Shown one piece after another: positions 52,671 through 62,021 of a DNA stretch of 64,000 nt; positions within the stretch are counted from its first letter, which is position 1; each line of letters opens with the position of its first letter. The stretch comes from Gammaproteobacteria bacterium. GTDB lineage: Bacteria; Pseudomonadota; Gammaproteobacteria; Pseudomonadales; Cellvibrionaceae. A program made the translations under genes and the position numbers. The stretch spans positions 1 to 64,000 of the forward strand of contig JAGKWY010000007.1 in assembly GCA_021151625.1 (NCBI GenBank). Direction: 5' to 3'. The notes below the pieces were generated by a model. The model did not search any database. It worked only from the letters and a program-made list of their open reading frames with translations, and was not told where the DNA came from.

Positions 52671-54518
52671 CTAAACTTTAACCCTGTTATACAAACGATA
52701 TTTTTCATCATCGATATGCATAAAAGGTTTAAACATTACTGTTTTACCTGCTGTGTTTATTTGCCACTCAGTTTCGGTTTTGCGTTTTACACCCATTAGC
52801 TGCTCACGGGAATAGATATCGTCAGGGGAATTGACAGGGAACAGCACCAGGGGACCAAAGACCAATGCAGCCATTTCCGGATGCTTCGCGTTGAGCGCTT
52901 CAAGGCGCAGCCCCATATCAAATTGGATTTTGACTGAATCCTTATCCGCCCAGGTGCGAGTGATTTCCACAAAGCTACCGGCGCTAATTGGCTGATTTAT
53001 TCTTTTACCATTAACAAGAATACTTGTCGCTGCTCCGGCCCACGCAGGAATACGCAGATTAAGTGCAAAGGCAATGGGCTTACTGCTGTGGATAAGCAAC
53101 TCGATCTGGGAATCTAATGGATAGCGGGTTATTTGCTGTACGGAAAAGGTGTGGTTGGCGATACGCATTTCCACCTGTGAGGGCACATATAAATTAACAA
53201 ATAGCTGTTTATCATCTTGCAGATAACTGCTAATGCCATAATCAGCGGCCAGTTGAATAAACGTCCCCGAACAGCAGGGCCATTGCTCACCGCGATAAAA
53301 TTTAGTTGCCGTGTGATTGTAATCCGCATAATAAAACGTACTGCCATCAGGCAGTGTGGGTTTTGCCCCAAGTACCGTGTTATAAAGCACGCGCTCCATA
53401 CTATCGCCATACACACTCGCACGCGTAATTTGCAACAGGCTGCGCGCAATTTTGAAGTGGCCATAGACACCACAAGGCGTTTCAAATGAACGATGGGTAT
53501 CGCTGAGGGAATTAAACAGTGTTTCAGTATCATCAGCAGCAATTAATTCTTCATTGGGCCCCCAACCACCTGTTGCGAATGACTGAGCCACAATGAAATC
53601 AAAACCATTTTTAGCCGCTTGCAAATATTTTTGTTCGCCCGTAGCCAGATAGGCTTGAATCACTGAGTTCAAGGCGTTCACGTGACTATAGGCGTGCTTA
53701 CCTTTAAACGGACTTATCCCTTTAGCGAGGGGGTCAAACAATGCCTCATTTTGCATAAACCTGAGGGCAATGGTTTTGTATTGCTCACCCATACCCAATT
53801 GCCAGGCAATAAATAAATTTTCGGGCAAGGTGTAAGGCTCATCCCAAATTTCAGCCTCCTGGGCGTAAGGTCGCTGACGACGCTCTTCGCGTGTTAAGGC
53901 TTTTTCCGGCAAGAATGGTAAAACCGCATCGGTTAATTTTTCTAACGCTGCTTTTGCTTCCGTTACACCGGCGTAACGATAGGCATCGATTAGCCCTATT
54001 GCCAACTTGTCATAGGTGTAAGCAGGCAGATAATAATTTTCAAAGAACTTTTTAGAGATTGTGGTGGCATAGGCTTTGATTAAACCATCCACTTTTTTAG
54101 CGATAGCAACATCACCAGTAATTGCATAGCTGCGCGCTAACCCGGACACATACTGGCCAAAACTGTGCCCCGGTATATAGCCATGCCAATTAGCAGTACT
54201 CCAGTCATTTGGGTCAATATGAAAATCGCGCGAGTCATCGTACCAGCCCCCCATATCATCCCCGGGTGCAGGCAAGCCAGCGCGCGACCGGAAGGGCTTT
54301 AACAATTTATTATCGTCAATGCCCATAAATAAACGCTGCTGATAAGTAAATTGCTCCAACAAACGACTTTCGCCCAGCTTTACCTGCGCATATTCCGGCA
54401 CCTGCAATTTTTCCAGCTGCGCTTTTTTCGCTGCGAACGTAAGTTGTATAGGTGCGGAGCAACCGCAAGCAACAAGGCAAGATGAGTTTATAAATTGACG
54501 ACGGGAAATTGTGGGCAT
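52671..54518 (-). CDS. GH127/DUF1680 family glycoside hydrolase (beta-L-arabinofuranosidase-like)
   Basis: A 615-aa exported enzyme. The N terminus carries a twin-arginine-like signal (SRRQFINSSCLVACGCS). The (alpha/alpha)6 domain shows DMGGWYDDSRDF, HIDPNDWSTANWHGYIPGHSF, FETPCGVYGHFK and GEQWPCCSGTF, where the CC pair holds the catalytic cysteine and zinc ligand known for HypBA1-type enzymes; here the upstream ligand motif reads ETPC, as in one plant/bacterial subgroup. It probably releases arabinose from arabinan or arabinoxylan. It starts three bases after the GH43 stop. Confidence 0.88.
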   Translation of the reverse strand: MPTISRRQFINSSCLVACGCSAPIQLTFAAKKAQLEKLQVPEYAQVKLGESRLLEQFTYQQRLFMGIDDNKLLKPFRSRAGLPAPGDDMGGWYDDSRDFHIDPNDWSTANWHGYIPGHSFGQYVSGLARSYAITGDVAIAKKVDGLIKAYATTISKKFFENYYLPAYTYDKLAIGLIDAYRYAGVTEAKAALEKLTDAVLPFLPEKALTREERRQRPYAQEAEIWDEPYTLPENLFIAWQLGMGEQYKTIALRFMQNEALFDPLAKGISPFKGKHAYSHVNALNSVIQAYLATGEQKYLQAAKNGFDFIVAQSFATGGWGPNEELIAADDTETLFNSLSDTHRSFETPCGVYGHFKIARSLLQITRASVYGDSMERVLYNTVLGAKPTLPDGSTFYYADYNHTATKFYRGEQWPCCSGTFIQLAADYGISSYLQDDKQLFVNLYVPSQVEMRIANHTFSVQQITRYPLDSQIELLIHSSKPIAFALNLRIPAWAGAATSILVNGKRINQPISAGSFVEITRTWADKDSVKIQFDMGLRLEALNAKHPEMAALVFGPLVLFPVNSPDDIYSREQLMGVKRKTETEWQINTAGKTVMFKPFMHIDDEKYRLYNRVKV

Positions 54519-54521
54519 AAT

Positions 54522-56219
54522 TTAAACCTCGGCAAGAGCCAGATAACGAAAATCACTAATTTGCACTTTGCCTTTACCGGCACAATAGATACCTACTTTT
54601 AAACTGAGAAATCCGCCAAACACATTGTGATTAATACCCGACACTTCCATACGGGTGGGATGCAGTTTCCAGTTGCGCCCATTATCAAAAGAATACTGAT
54701 AAGTAATCACGTTGCGCTGGTTAATTAAACGCACGCGCACTTGTGACGAATTCGAGGGCACACGTGCCCAGGGATGCTCTTCCGCATATTGGAATGTTTT
54801 TACAAACTCTGCTGTAAATCCCAATCCGACAAATGCTTTGTGGTTGTAAAACAGCAATAAGCCAGCCTCGGCGCCCTGCACTACATTGAGCGAGACTTCC
54901 ACCTGATACGCCCTGTCCCCCACCCCACAAGTGATGGGCGAGCTGTCTGCAGGTGATTTTCCAGCTGCATTCAGTTCCAACATTTTGTTGCCAAAATGTA
55001 AACGCTGCAAATCGGCGCTACCGGGATTGTGGAAGGCCCATTGACTACCGAATTTATTGCGCGAAAAATCATCGGATAATGCCGCGCCGGAAAAAAGTGC
55101 AGCGCTGGAATTTACGCTTGCTGACTTATCTGGAGTAGCCTTAACCGGCTTTACTAGAGGAACAGAAAGGTCGCCACCCTTTGCGCGAAACCATCCATCG
55201 TCGGTCCATTCAATAGGTTCGAGGATGGCTTGTCGGCCAAGTGTTCTAAAACCATTTTCATAGGCGTGATATACCATCCACCAATCACCTTCCTTGCCAT
55301 TCACGTTTGGCCCTTGAACCAGCGTTGCGTGACCGCGCGACCACCAGGGCTCAGCTTCAGATAATGTGCGTACTAACGGGTTGTGCGGGCAATGCTCCCA
55401 TGGGCCGTGAATAGAGCGCGAGCGCGCTGCAATAACCATATGGCCAGTGACCGGGCCAGCAGTGCCGCCAACCGCGGTAACTAAATAAAACCACTCGCCA
55501 CGCCGCATTAATTTCGGGCCTTCCGGCGCAAAATTTTCAACAATCCAATCCTCCGGGTAGCGCCAGGGGCTATAGGCATTTTCAAGTTGGCCATCCGTTG
55601 CAAGACCATCATCTGTTAAGCGAATTTTGCGAATACCATTGACGAATAAATAGCGTTTTCCATCTTCACCAACGGCGTGCCCCGGGTCGATACAACCTTC
55701 AATTTTTAAATCGATGGGATCACTCCAGGGCCCGTTGATGTCGTCGGCCCAAATTACAAAAATCGACCAGGGGCTGCCATCGGGTGCGGCGGGAATATAA
55801 ATGTAATAGCGATCTCCATGTTTGCATAAATCCAGCGCCCACACAGTGCCAATATTTTTATGCAACGCCGGACCAAGGGGCACCCAATTTACCAGATCGC
55901 GCGAATGCCAAATAATAATGCCCGGATAGGAATTGAAGGATGAAAACGTCATGTAATAATCATCGCCATCCTTGAGGATGGTGGGATCTGGATGATCGCC
56001 GGCAATAATAGGATTCAGGTACGTGCCGTTACCCAAATCCGCGATGCGCTGCCCTTCTATACTGCGGCCCCAGCGCGGAATTGCTGGCACTATTGCAGTT
56101 TGTGTTGTAGCAGAGGTGGCGCAAGGTAAAGAAGATGCTGCGGCAAGTTTTGTCAAAGGTGCAGCCAAAGTGCCTGCTACACAGGCCTTAAACAAAGTTC
56201 TGCGGGAATTATCAACCAT
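54522..56219 (-). CDS. GH43 family glycoside hydrolase (beta-xylosidase/arabinofuranosidase)
   Basis: A 565-aa enzyme with an RR-type signal (NSRRTLFKACVAGTLAAPLTK) and a five-bladed propeller: catalytic-base Asp in GDHPDPTIL, pKa-modulating Asp in VWALDLCK, and acid Glu in FAPEGPKLMRRG. A C-terminal concanavalin-like domain (about 390-565, DDFSRNKFGSQWAFHNPG ... AGLLLFYNHKAFVGLGF) is typical of xylan-active GH43 proteins. The ATG at 56219 is preferred to a TTG six codons upstream. It is followed three bases later by GH127. Confidence 0.92.
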   Translation of the reverse strand: MVDNSRRTLFKACVAGTLAAPLTKLAAASSLPCATSATTQTAIVPAIPRWGRSIEGQRIADLGNGTYLNPIIAGDHPDPTILKDGDDYYMTFSSFNSYPGIIIWHSRDLVNWVPLGPALHKNIGTVWALDLCKHGDRYYIYIPAAPDGSPWSIFVIWADDINGPWSDPIDLKIEGCIDPGHAVGEDGKRYLFVNGIRKIRLTDDGLATDGQLENAYSPWRYPEDWIVENFAPEGPKLMRRGEWFYLVTAVGGTAGPVTGHMVIAARSRSIHGPWEHCPHNPLVRTLSEAEPWWSRGHATLVQGPNVNGKEGDWWMVYHAYENGFRTLGRQAILEPIEWTDDGWFRAKGGDLSVPLVKPVKATPDKSASVNSSAALFSGAALSDDFSRNKFGSQWAFHNPGSADLQRLHFGNKMLELNAAGKSPADSSPITCGVGDRAYQVEVSLNVVQGAEAGLLLFYNHKAFVGLGFTAEFVKTFQYAEEHPWARVPSNSSQVRVRLINQRNVITYQYSFDNGRNWKLHPTRMEVSGINHNVFGGFLSLKVGIYCAGKGKVQISDFRYLALAEV

Positions 56220-56344
56220 ATAAAATACCTGCGACAAAGAAACAGAAGCTACTTTTTAAATTAATAAATAGAAACATTTAAGAGGGGTAATGCGGAAAAT
56301 TGTAGTCTCTATTGGCAATATATGTTCTTGCGAATAGCAAGATA

Positions 56345-56388
56345 TGTGCTTGCGAAGTTTTTATTTTTTATTACTTTTCGCAAGCACA
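56345..56388. promoter_or_regulatory. 12-bp inverted repeat TGTGCTTGCGAA between GH39 and GH43
   Basis: TGTGCTTGCGAA at 56345-56356 pairs perfectly with TTCGCAAGCACA at 56377-56388, with a 20-nt AT-rich loop; a third CTTGCGAA is at 56327-56334. In the 181-bp gap of the GH cluster it may be a regulator site, a weak terminator or an RNA-stabilising hairpin. Confidence 0.5.
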
Positions 56389-56400
56389 ACAATCAAAGCA

Positions 56401-57999
56401 TTATCGAAGGGGTGTTATCTCAACCAGATACACATCATTTTCACGCAGTGGCAAATCCAGCTGGTATTTACCATCACGAGCGATGCGAATAGTTTTTTCT
56501 ACAAAAGGTTTACCGGTCGCCAGTGCTTTGAGTTCAGCGACTTGCGCGCGAGTTAATTGCGCCGGCGACCCCATACGAATGTAAGCCGTATAGGCATCAT
56601 TTTTTTGGTAACCTACTTGAGAAAGCGCCAGTTTGTAGCTACCCTTTTTCAATCCACTCACGCGAATGGCCGCTTCACCCTTACTTGCGGGCGGCAAATC
56701 TTTAATGTAGTACTGCTGATTATTGATGCCTTCCGGCAAGGTAAAGGTAGAATCCCACAACAACACTTGCACACTGCCTTTACCATCTGTTGCTGCAATG
56801 GATTGGGCATCATTATTTTTTAATTCAGTTGCTGATAGTTTATTGAGGAATTGATAGGCAAAGTATGCCGGCTTTTTTATGCCCTGGGTATTCATCAAAC
56901 CAAAGCCGCCATGGAATGCCTCAAAGCGTGGCCCCGGCTCTTCAAAGATATCAGTAAAAACCCAATACGACATAGATTGCGCTGCACTGCCAACTTGTTT
57001 TAATTTTTGCAGGATATAAGCCGGCTGATGGTAAGAGTCATGGGTTGGGTCTGCCGGTGTATAAGACGAACTCCATTCGGTGTAATGCAATTCCAGATCA
57101 GGCATGGCCGATGCCGCAATCTCAGCGCGATTTTTTAATACATCGCGCGCAACCGCCAGTTCATCTTTGGACAAGACTGTGCCCGTATTGCCATACTCAT
57201 CCAGGAACCCCTGATTAACACCGTAAGAATGTGTACTTACAAAATCTAACGGCACTTTGTGTTGTGCGCAGTAGGCGATCATCTCTGGAATCCATGCTGC
57301 ACCAGCAGTCGCTGGCCCACCTACTTTATAATTCGGATTTACACTTTTGATTGCCCGTGCACTGTGAGCATAGAGTTTGAAATAATCTTGTTGGCTACCT
57401 GCCCAAAAGCCATCGAGATTAGGTTCATTCCAAACTTCAAAATACCAGCTCGCAACCTCTTCTGTACCATAACGCTGTGTCCAATGCTCGGTAAGTTTTT
57501 TTATCAACGCTTCCCATTTCTCATAGCTATGAGGCGGTGTGACGTTGCCACGCCACCAAAAAATAGTTTTATCGCCACTAGCCAGCGCCGAGGGCATAAA
57601 ACCCAGCTCAACAAAAGGTTTCATACCAATGCTGAGAATATAATCGTAAAGCGCATCTATATATTGGAAGTTGTAATGCTCGCGCCCCTGGGCATCAATT
57701 TTATATACGCCCATATCATCGGTAAGCAGACCGTGCATGCGAATATAACGAAAGCCGGCATCGCGTTTTATTTCAGCTAACTGCTGTTGCCAATCGGCAC
57801 GCAGACCTTCATTGGCACGCCCGGCTCCGATACTTACATCAAAAAAGCGATTTAATTCACCGTTAGTTTGAGACACATCTACTGCAATCACACGCTCCTG
57901 TGCGCATAAAGCCGCTGATGAGAAGAGCAAAAAAAACGCGCAGGCACTTTTAATGGATAGGCATTTAATGGATAGGCATTTAGTGACCAGGTTTTTCAT
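56401..57999 (-). CDS. GH39 family glycoside hydrolase (beta-xylosidase-like)
   Basis: A 532-aa exported retaining glycosidase: signal peptide to about residue 33, then a clan-A TIM barrel with acid/base Glu192 in VWNEPN and nucleophile Glu308 in LHYTEWSSS, plus GFRYIRMHGLLTDDMGVY, typical of GH39 xylosidases, and a C-terminal beta domain with ISGLKKGSYKLALSQ-like repeats. Its start is two bases after the GH5 stop. The signal region contains an in-frame 15-bp duplication (KCLSIKCLSIK) at 57949-57978. Confidence 0.92.
   Translation of the reverse strand: MKNLVTKCLSIKCLSIKSACAFFLLFSSAALCAQERVIAVDVSQTNGELNRFFDVSIGAGRANEGLRADWQQQLAEIKRDAGFRYIRMHGLLTDDMGVYKIDAQGREHYNFQYIDALYDYILSIGMKPFVELGFMPSALASGDKTIFWWRGNVTPPHSYEKWEALIKKLTEHWTQRYGTEEVASWYFEVWNEPNLDGFWAGSQQDYFKLYAHSARAIKSVNPNYKVGGPATAGAAWIPEMIAYCAQHKVPLDFVSTHSYGVNQGFLDEYGNTGTVLSKDELAVARDVLKNRAEIAASAMPDLELHYTEWSSSYTPADPTHDSYHQPAYILQKLKQVGSAAQSMSYWVFTDIFEEPGPRFEAFHGGFGLMNTQGIKKPAYFAYQFLNKLSATELKNNDAQSIAATDGKGSVQVLLWDSTFTLPEGINNQQYYIKDLPPASKGEAAIRVSGLKKGSYKLALSQVGYQKNDAYTAYIRMGSPAQLTRAQVAELKALATGKPFVEKTIRIARDGKYQLDLPLRENDVYLVEITPLR
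57949..57978 (-). repeat. 15-bp tandem duplication in the GH39 signal-peptide codons
   Basis: TTTAATGGATAGGCA occurs twice in a row and partially a third time. It lengthens the n-region of the signal peptide by five residues. Confidence 0.85.
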
Positions 58000-58001
58000 A
58001 A

Positions 58002-59342
58002 TTATTTTCCCGCTCCTTCCAATAACGCATCCAGGGTTTGTTGATCGGCAATGGTATTTTGTTTGCGATCGATAATGCCTGAACTGAAATTATCCAGCCC
58101 GCCATTATCCCAATAGAACGGCAACATGCCATTCGCCAAAGCCTGTTGCACCACATACTTGTGATAGTAGGCGCGCCCTGCCAGATGCAAAGTCAGTGCA
58201 TCACCCGTCAGGTTGGTACGGCGCATTGCCCCGAACTCACCTAACAATACGGGAATGCCTTTATCGACAAACTGGGTTTTCATGGCTTTGAACCAGGTGT
58301 CTATATACTCCTCTTCACCCCAGGTGGGGTTATGCTCGGTATCCGTTGCAGAATGAAACCCCTTGCCCCAGTAGTAGGCCTGCTTACCCCAGGATTCATC
58401 TTTACTCATCAGCACAAAATTGTAAGGGCTGTAAAAGTGCACCTCGCTCATCAAGCGGTTACTGACCGAATCCACCGGCATTTGCGGCCATAACTTGTTG
58501 GTTTTCTCGATATCAGTTGAAGGTCCCTGCACTACCAATACGCGGTAGGCATTTTTGCCACCGGTAGCGCGTACGGTATCGACAAAGGTTTGGTGATAGC
58601 TGAGCAATACTTGCATCTGCTCCGCATTTTCCACATTGGGCTCATTGGCGCTGGCAAACATCACTCGCTCATCAAAATCGCGCAGCTCAGTGGCGATTTG
58701 CTCCCAAAAGGCTTTTTGTTTGGCATTGTTCTGCTCTTGCCTGGCAGGAACTACATTGTTTTCCAACCAACCACCATCCCAATGGATATTGATCAGCACA
58801 TACATATCAGAATCTAGCGCGTATTGGACTACCTGCTTTACTCGCTCGAGCCAGGTAGCGCTGATTTCTGCCGTTTGCGGGTTGGCGTATTGATCCCAGG
58901 CCAGGGGAATACGCACAGCATCAAACCCTTTTGCCTTCAGCAATTGAATCAGTTCTTTAGATACCTGAGGATTGCCCCAGGCAGTCTCGCCACCAATGGC
59001 TTCCATAGTGTTGCCAATATTCCAACCCAGTTTAATTTTACTGGCGAGCTGGGCGGCATTGCTTTGCATACCTGTTGCATCAGCGGGCAAAGGATTTTTG
59101 TTGTAGTCAGGGAAAAATGCAGTCACCGAGCTAGTCGATGAGGCACTACTAATAGAGGCTGAGGAACTGGTTAGGGCGAGGACACTAGAAACTGAACTAC
59201 TGCTCAAAACTGAGCTGCTGCTTGAAGGTGTGACCGATGCGTTGCCGGGAACACTTGAGCTACCTGCACTACCTCCACCACCACCACAGCCGGAGATTAT
59301 TGCCAGAACACCTGATAAGAAAAGTAGGTTTATTATTTTCAT
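58002..59342 (-). CDS. GH5 family endoglucanase/hemicellulase lipoprotein
   Basis: A 446-aa surface or periplasmic enzyme. From the ATG at 59342 (GGAG upstream) a lipobox IISGC gives lipidated Cys19, then Gly- and Ser-rich linker to about residue 75, then a GH5 TIM barrel with LGWNIGNTMEA, ETAWGNP, INIHWDGGW, acid/base Glu234 in ANEPN and nucleophile Glu369 in LLGEFGA. The ETAWGNP block resembles subfamily GH5_4 (xyloglucanase/glucanase), which I cannot confirm. It is the first enzyme gene of the cluster. Confidence 0.92.
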   Translation of the reverse strand: MKIINLLFLSGVLAIISGCGGGGGSAGSSSVPGNASVTPSSSSSVLSSSSVSSVLALTSSSASISSASSTSSVTAFFPDYNKNPLPADATGMQSNAAQLASKIKLGWNIGNTMEAIGGETAWGNPQVSKELIQLLKAKGFDAVRIPLAWDQYANPQTAEISATWLERVKQVVQYALDSDMYVLINIHWDGGWLENNVVPARQEQNNAKQKAFWEQIATELRDFDERVMFASANEPNVENAEQMQVLLSYHQTFVDTVRATGGKNAYRVLVVQGPSTDIEKTNKLWPQMPVDSVSNRLMSEVHFYSPYNFVLMSKDESWGKQAYYWGKGFHSATDTEHNPTWGEEEYIDTWFKAMKTQFVDKGIPVLLGEFGAMRRTNLTGDALTLHLAGRAYYHKYVVQQALANGMLPFYWDNGGLDNFSSGIIDRKQNTIADQQTLDALLEGAGK

Positions 59343-59544
59343 TGTGAGTCTCCAAGCTAAAAACCCCACAGCCGGAGAACAGCCTAAGCTCCAGCAGCAG
59401 GGCGGGGAAAATAGAGCGCGAGTTTGCTAAAAATTGGCCAGGGGAAGCTAGTACTTGCCCTAAAAATTGTTCCAATTTGCAAATAGTTGAAGTTTTTTTA
59501 ATTTAATTTGAAGTTGGAATGCCTGACGTTTACGAATTACCGGA

Positions 59545-60726
59545 TCAATCTGGTTTTTGCCGCTCACTAGCAGCTGTCTGAGCGGAAAGATTTTTGAAGG
59601 TTTTAGGTGTGCAGTTGTATTCCTCCTTGAACAACTTGTTGAAGTAGGAAACATTTTTATAACCCACCGAATAAGCAATCTCGGCAATATTGGCATCTTC
59701 TGTCTCCGCCAACAGACGAGCAGCTTCCGTTAAACGCAACTTGTTCAGATAGCCGGTGAAGGTGAAGCCAAGCTCTGCCTTGAGGATATCGTTGATCTTG
59801 GTGCGACTCACCCCTATTGCGGCCGCCATAGCATCCAGAGTGAGTTCGGAATTAGCGTATTGAGTAGCCATAAAGTGCAGTATTGCACTCTTGTCTTTGT
59901 CGCGATGTGGCTCAACCGATAACTGCTGATAGGCCAGTAGCGGCCGGTCACGTTGCAGCTTCTCTTTCAGGTCCTGAGTCAGCGCACGAGTATGCTGGCG
60001 AAACAACCAGACACCATAGATACTCCAGATTAACAACAACCCTGCTATCTGCAGATAGGTGTAAAACCAGTTACGCCCGCTGAGCCTGATTTCGCTAATC
60101 TGGACATTGGAATCCAGATTAAAGGGACTTTGGAAGCTACTGCCGAAACTCATTTTGAACACCTTGTTCAATTGATAATCCTTGCGCGACAACTCCACCT
60201 TGTACATGTCGTACCACCACTGTGGTGTTTCCAGATGAGTCAAATCCAGCTCTACAGGTGCCCAGGTATCATTACAGGAAAAAAAAGTTGCCGGGCTGCG
60301 ATTACTTAAAAAATCACCAGCATCGGAAACCCGTTCATCAAAGGTAACTATGGAAAAGTTCAGTACATTGGCGGGGGCACATTTGACATCAAAAACGATC
60401 TTGTCAAAATGCGCTAAATCAATGGGCTCCAAAACACCCGGCTTCTTGCCAAATGCAAGACTCATGGCGGCATAGGGATAACGCGCCTGGTGCGATAGGT
60501 TCAGGGTAAAATTCAGGCTAAACCGGTCATCAGCCACAGTCACGGTAGATAAACCACCCTGCGGGGCATCATTATTTAACTCGCTATGCCAACCCCAATC
60601 GCTTTTACTCGCTGGCAGTAACCTTGCAGTTACCTGGCTATGCTGGGTACAAAAATAGCTAAACAGTCCCGAGACAGCGAGTAAGCATAAAAAACTAATA
60701 AGAATTTTTTTATAAAAGGATTGCAT
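59545..60726 (-). CDS. Membrane-anchored AraC-family regulator with periplasmic sensor domain
   Basis: A 393-aa protein: transmembrane helix 7-26, a periplasmic beta-rich domain (about 30-220, with HFDKIVFDVKCAP, TWAPVELDLTHL, NVQISEIRLSG), second helix 224-242, then a cytoplasmic AraC-type double helix-turn-helix (about 285-385: LTLDAMAAAIGVSRTKINDIL and IAEIAYSVGYKNVSYFNKLFK). The sensor fold looks like a CBM/CIA30-type jelly roll, so it may bind a saccharide outside the membrane. It lies 202 bases upstream of GH5 and probably switches on the GH cluster. Confidence 0.87.
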   Translation of the reverse strand: MQSFYKKILISFLCLLAVSGLFSYFCTQHSQVTARLLPASKSDWGWHSELNNDAPQGGLSTVTVADDRFSLNFTLNLSHQARYPYAAMSLAFGKKPGVLEPIDLAHFDKIVFDVKCAPANVLNFSIVTFDERVSDAGDFLSNRSPATFFSCNDTWAPVELDLTHLETPQWWYDMYKVELSRKDYQLNKVFKMSFGSSFQSPFNLDSNVQISEIRLSGRNWFYTYLQIAGLLLIWSIYGVWLFRQHTRALTQDLKEKLQRDRPLLAYQQLSVEPHRDKDKSAILHFMATQYANSELTLDAMAAAIGVSRTKINDILKAELGFTFTGYLNKLRLTEAARLLAETEDANIAEIAYSVGYKNVSYFNKLFKEEYNCTPKTFKNLSAQTAASERQKPD

Positions 60727-60832
60727 GCTTAACCTGAAGGACTGGTGGTAATTGCTTATTCTTGTCAGTAACCGGGCAAATGCAGCTAAATTTACACAAA
60801 TTTAATTACATACCCTGCACCAGCCTTAAACG

Positions 60833-61267
60833 CTAGGCAGTTCGCCGCCAAAGATAAAACCCCAACCACATAAAACCGGCGGAAAACAGCAAACCTATGT
60901 AATGGGATTTTTTAACTCCGGTTACCAATACTGCATCCGTGTAATCATCCGGGTTTACATAAACCTTTACCGATTGACTGGATAACCGAATTTCATCAGT
61001 TCGGCTTATACCATAACCAATTCGAGTTCCCTGATACTTTTTCCCATCAATTTCATAGGTGTATTTCAGCCAGTTGGTACGAAATAATGAATAGCCTTGG
61101 TTTCTCTGGTTTTCCATCACCCCGGAATAAGTTTGCCAGCTCTCTGCAGCTTGCGTTTTCAGAATATTCTTACTAGTAATAAGAAAAAAAAGCCCTGCTG
61201 CCAATATACACAAACCAAAAAAGAATGAGCGCAAGCGCTGGTATTTTTTCTCTATTTCCAGATTCAT
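60833..61267 (-). CDS. DUF3592 membrane protein
   Basis: A 144-aa protein with two transmembrane helices (about 12-32 and 120-140) enclosing an extracytoplasmic beta domain: TYSGVMENQRNQG, WLKYTYEIDGKKYQGTRIGYG and KVYVNPDDYTDAVLV, the DUF3592 pattern. Function unknown. It follows the CPBP protease gene by 28 bases on the same strand and may be cotranscribed with it. Confidence 0.85.
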   Translation of the reverse strand: MNLEIEKKYQRLRSFFFGLCILAAGLFFLITSKNILKTQAAESWQTYSGVMENQRNQGYSLFRTNWLKYTYEIDGKKYQGTRIGYGISRTDEIRLSSQSVKVYVNPDDYTDAVLVTGVKKSHYIGLLFSAGFMWLGFYLWRRTA

Positions 61268-61295
61268 TGTCGCAAAGCCTCACAACAGAATTTTA

Positions 61296-62021
61296 TTACC
61301 AAAGGAATAAAAATATGCAGGTGTTCATCGTGATGTTAAACACCATATGCGACAAAATACCGATATAGATACTGCCACTTCTGGCTCTTAACCAGGCGAA
61401 CATCCAGGCCACCAGAAACATCAACACAAACCAGAGTGCACCGGATACTGGCAAATAGGTTAACCCGGTTTCAGTTTTGATAATACCGTGATGCACCTGA
61501 TGAATAAGGGCAAACAGGGTGCACTCAATCACTGTACTAGTATTGATACTAAACTTTTGCTCCAGTGTTTTTTGCAATTGGCCACGATAGAAAATCTCTT
61601 CGCCAACCGGGCTGAACAACATCGCCGGTATGGTAAAAATCAGGCTTAGCATCCAAAAAGACATGGTAGAGGTATCCATCATTGCCTTGTAGCTATTGCC
61701 GATATTCACAAACCAGTTATCTACCGCCTTGCCAAACAGCAAATACCCCAGCACAAAACAAAACAGCGCTGCACCGAGCCCGGTAATTATGGCGAGCAAA
61801 TAGCGCGAAGCTGTGTCTGGTCGCTGTAACCCAATCTGGCGACGACCATCAGTAGTCAGCAAAACCCAAGGCAATATCGCCATAAGGCAAAAACTGAGCG
61901 GCAATACCCAGCGCAATGAAGATGGCCCCAGAACACCCAGGGCGCGAACTGCACTAAATCCAATCACCAATATGCTGATAATAATGAGTGACGCACTGGG
62001 CGAGATAAATTTTTTATACAA
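61296..62021 (-). CDS. CPBP-family intramembrane metalloprotease
   Basis: A 241-aa membrane protein with about seven hydrophobic segments and the CPBP (Abi/CAAX protease) motifs: EEIFYRGQLQ (Glu-Glu-x3-Arg), FALIHQVHH (His) and SHMVFNITMN (His/Asn). Family members process prenylated or bacteriocin-related peptides, or serve unknown membrane tasks. It is upstream of DUF3592. Substrate unknown. Confidence 0.9.
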   Translation of the reverse strand: MYKKFISPSASLIIISILVIGFSAVRALGVLGPSSLRWVLPLSFCLMAILPWVLLTTDGRRQIGLQRPDTASRYLLAIITGLGAALFCFVLGYLLFGKAVDNWFVNIGNSYKAMMDTSTMSFWMLSLIFTIPAMLFSPVGEEIFYRGQLQKTLEQKFSINTSTVIECTLFALIHQVHHGIIKTETGLTYLPVSGALWFVLMFLVAWMFAWLRARSGSIYIGILSHMVFNITMNTCIFLFLW

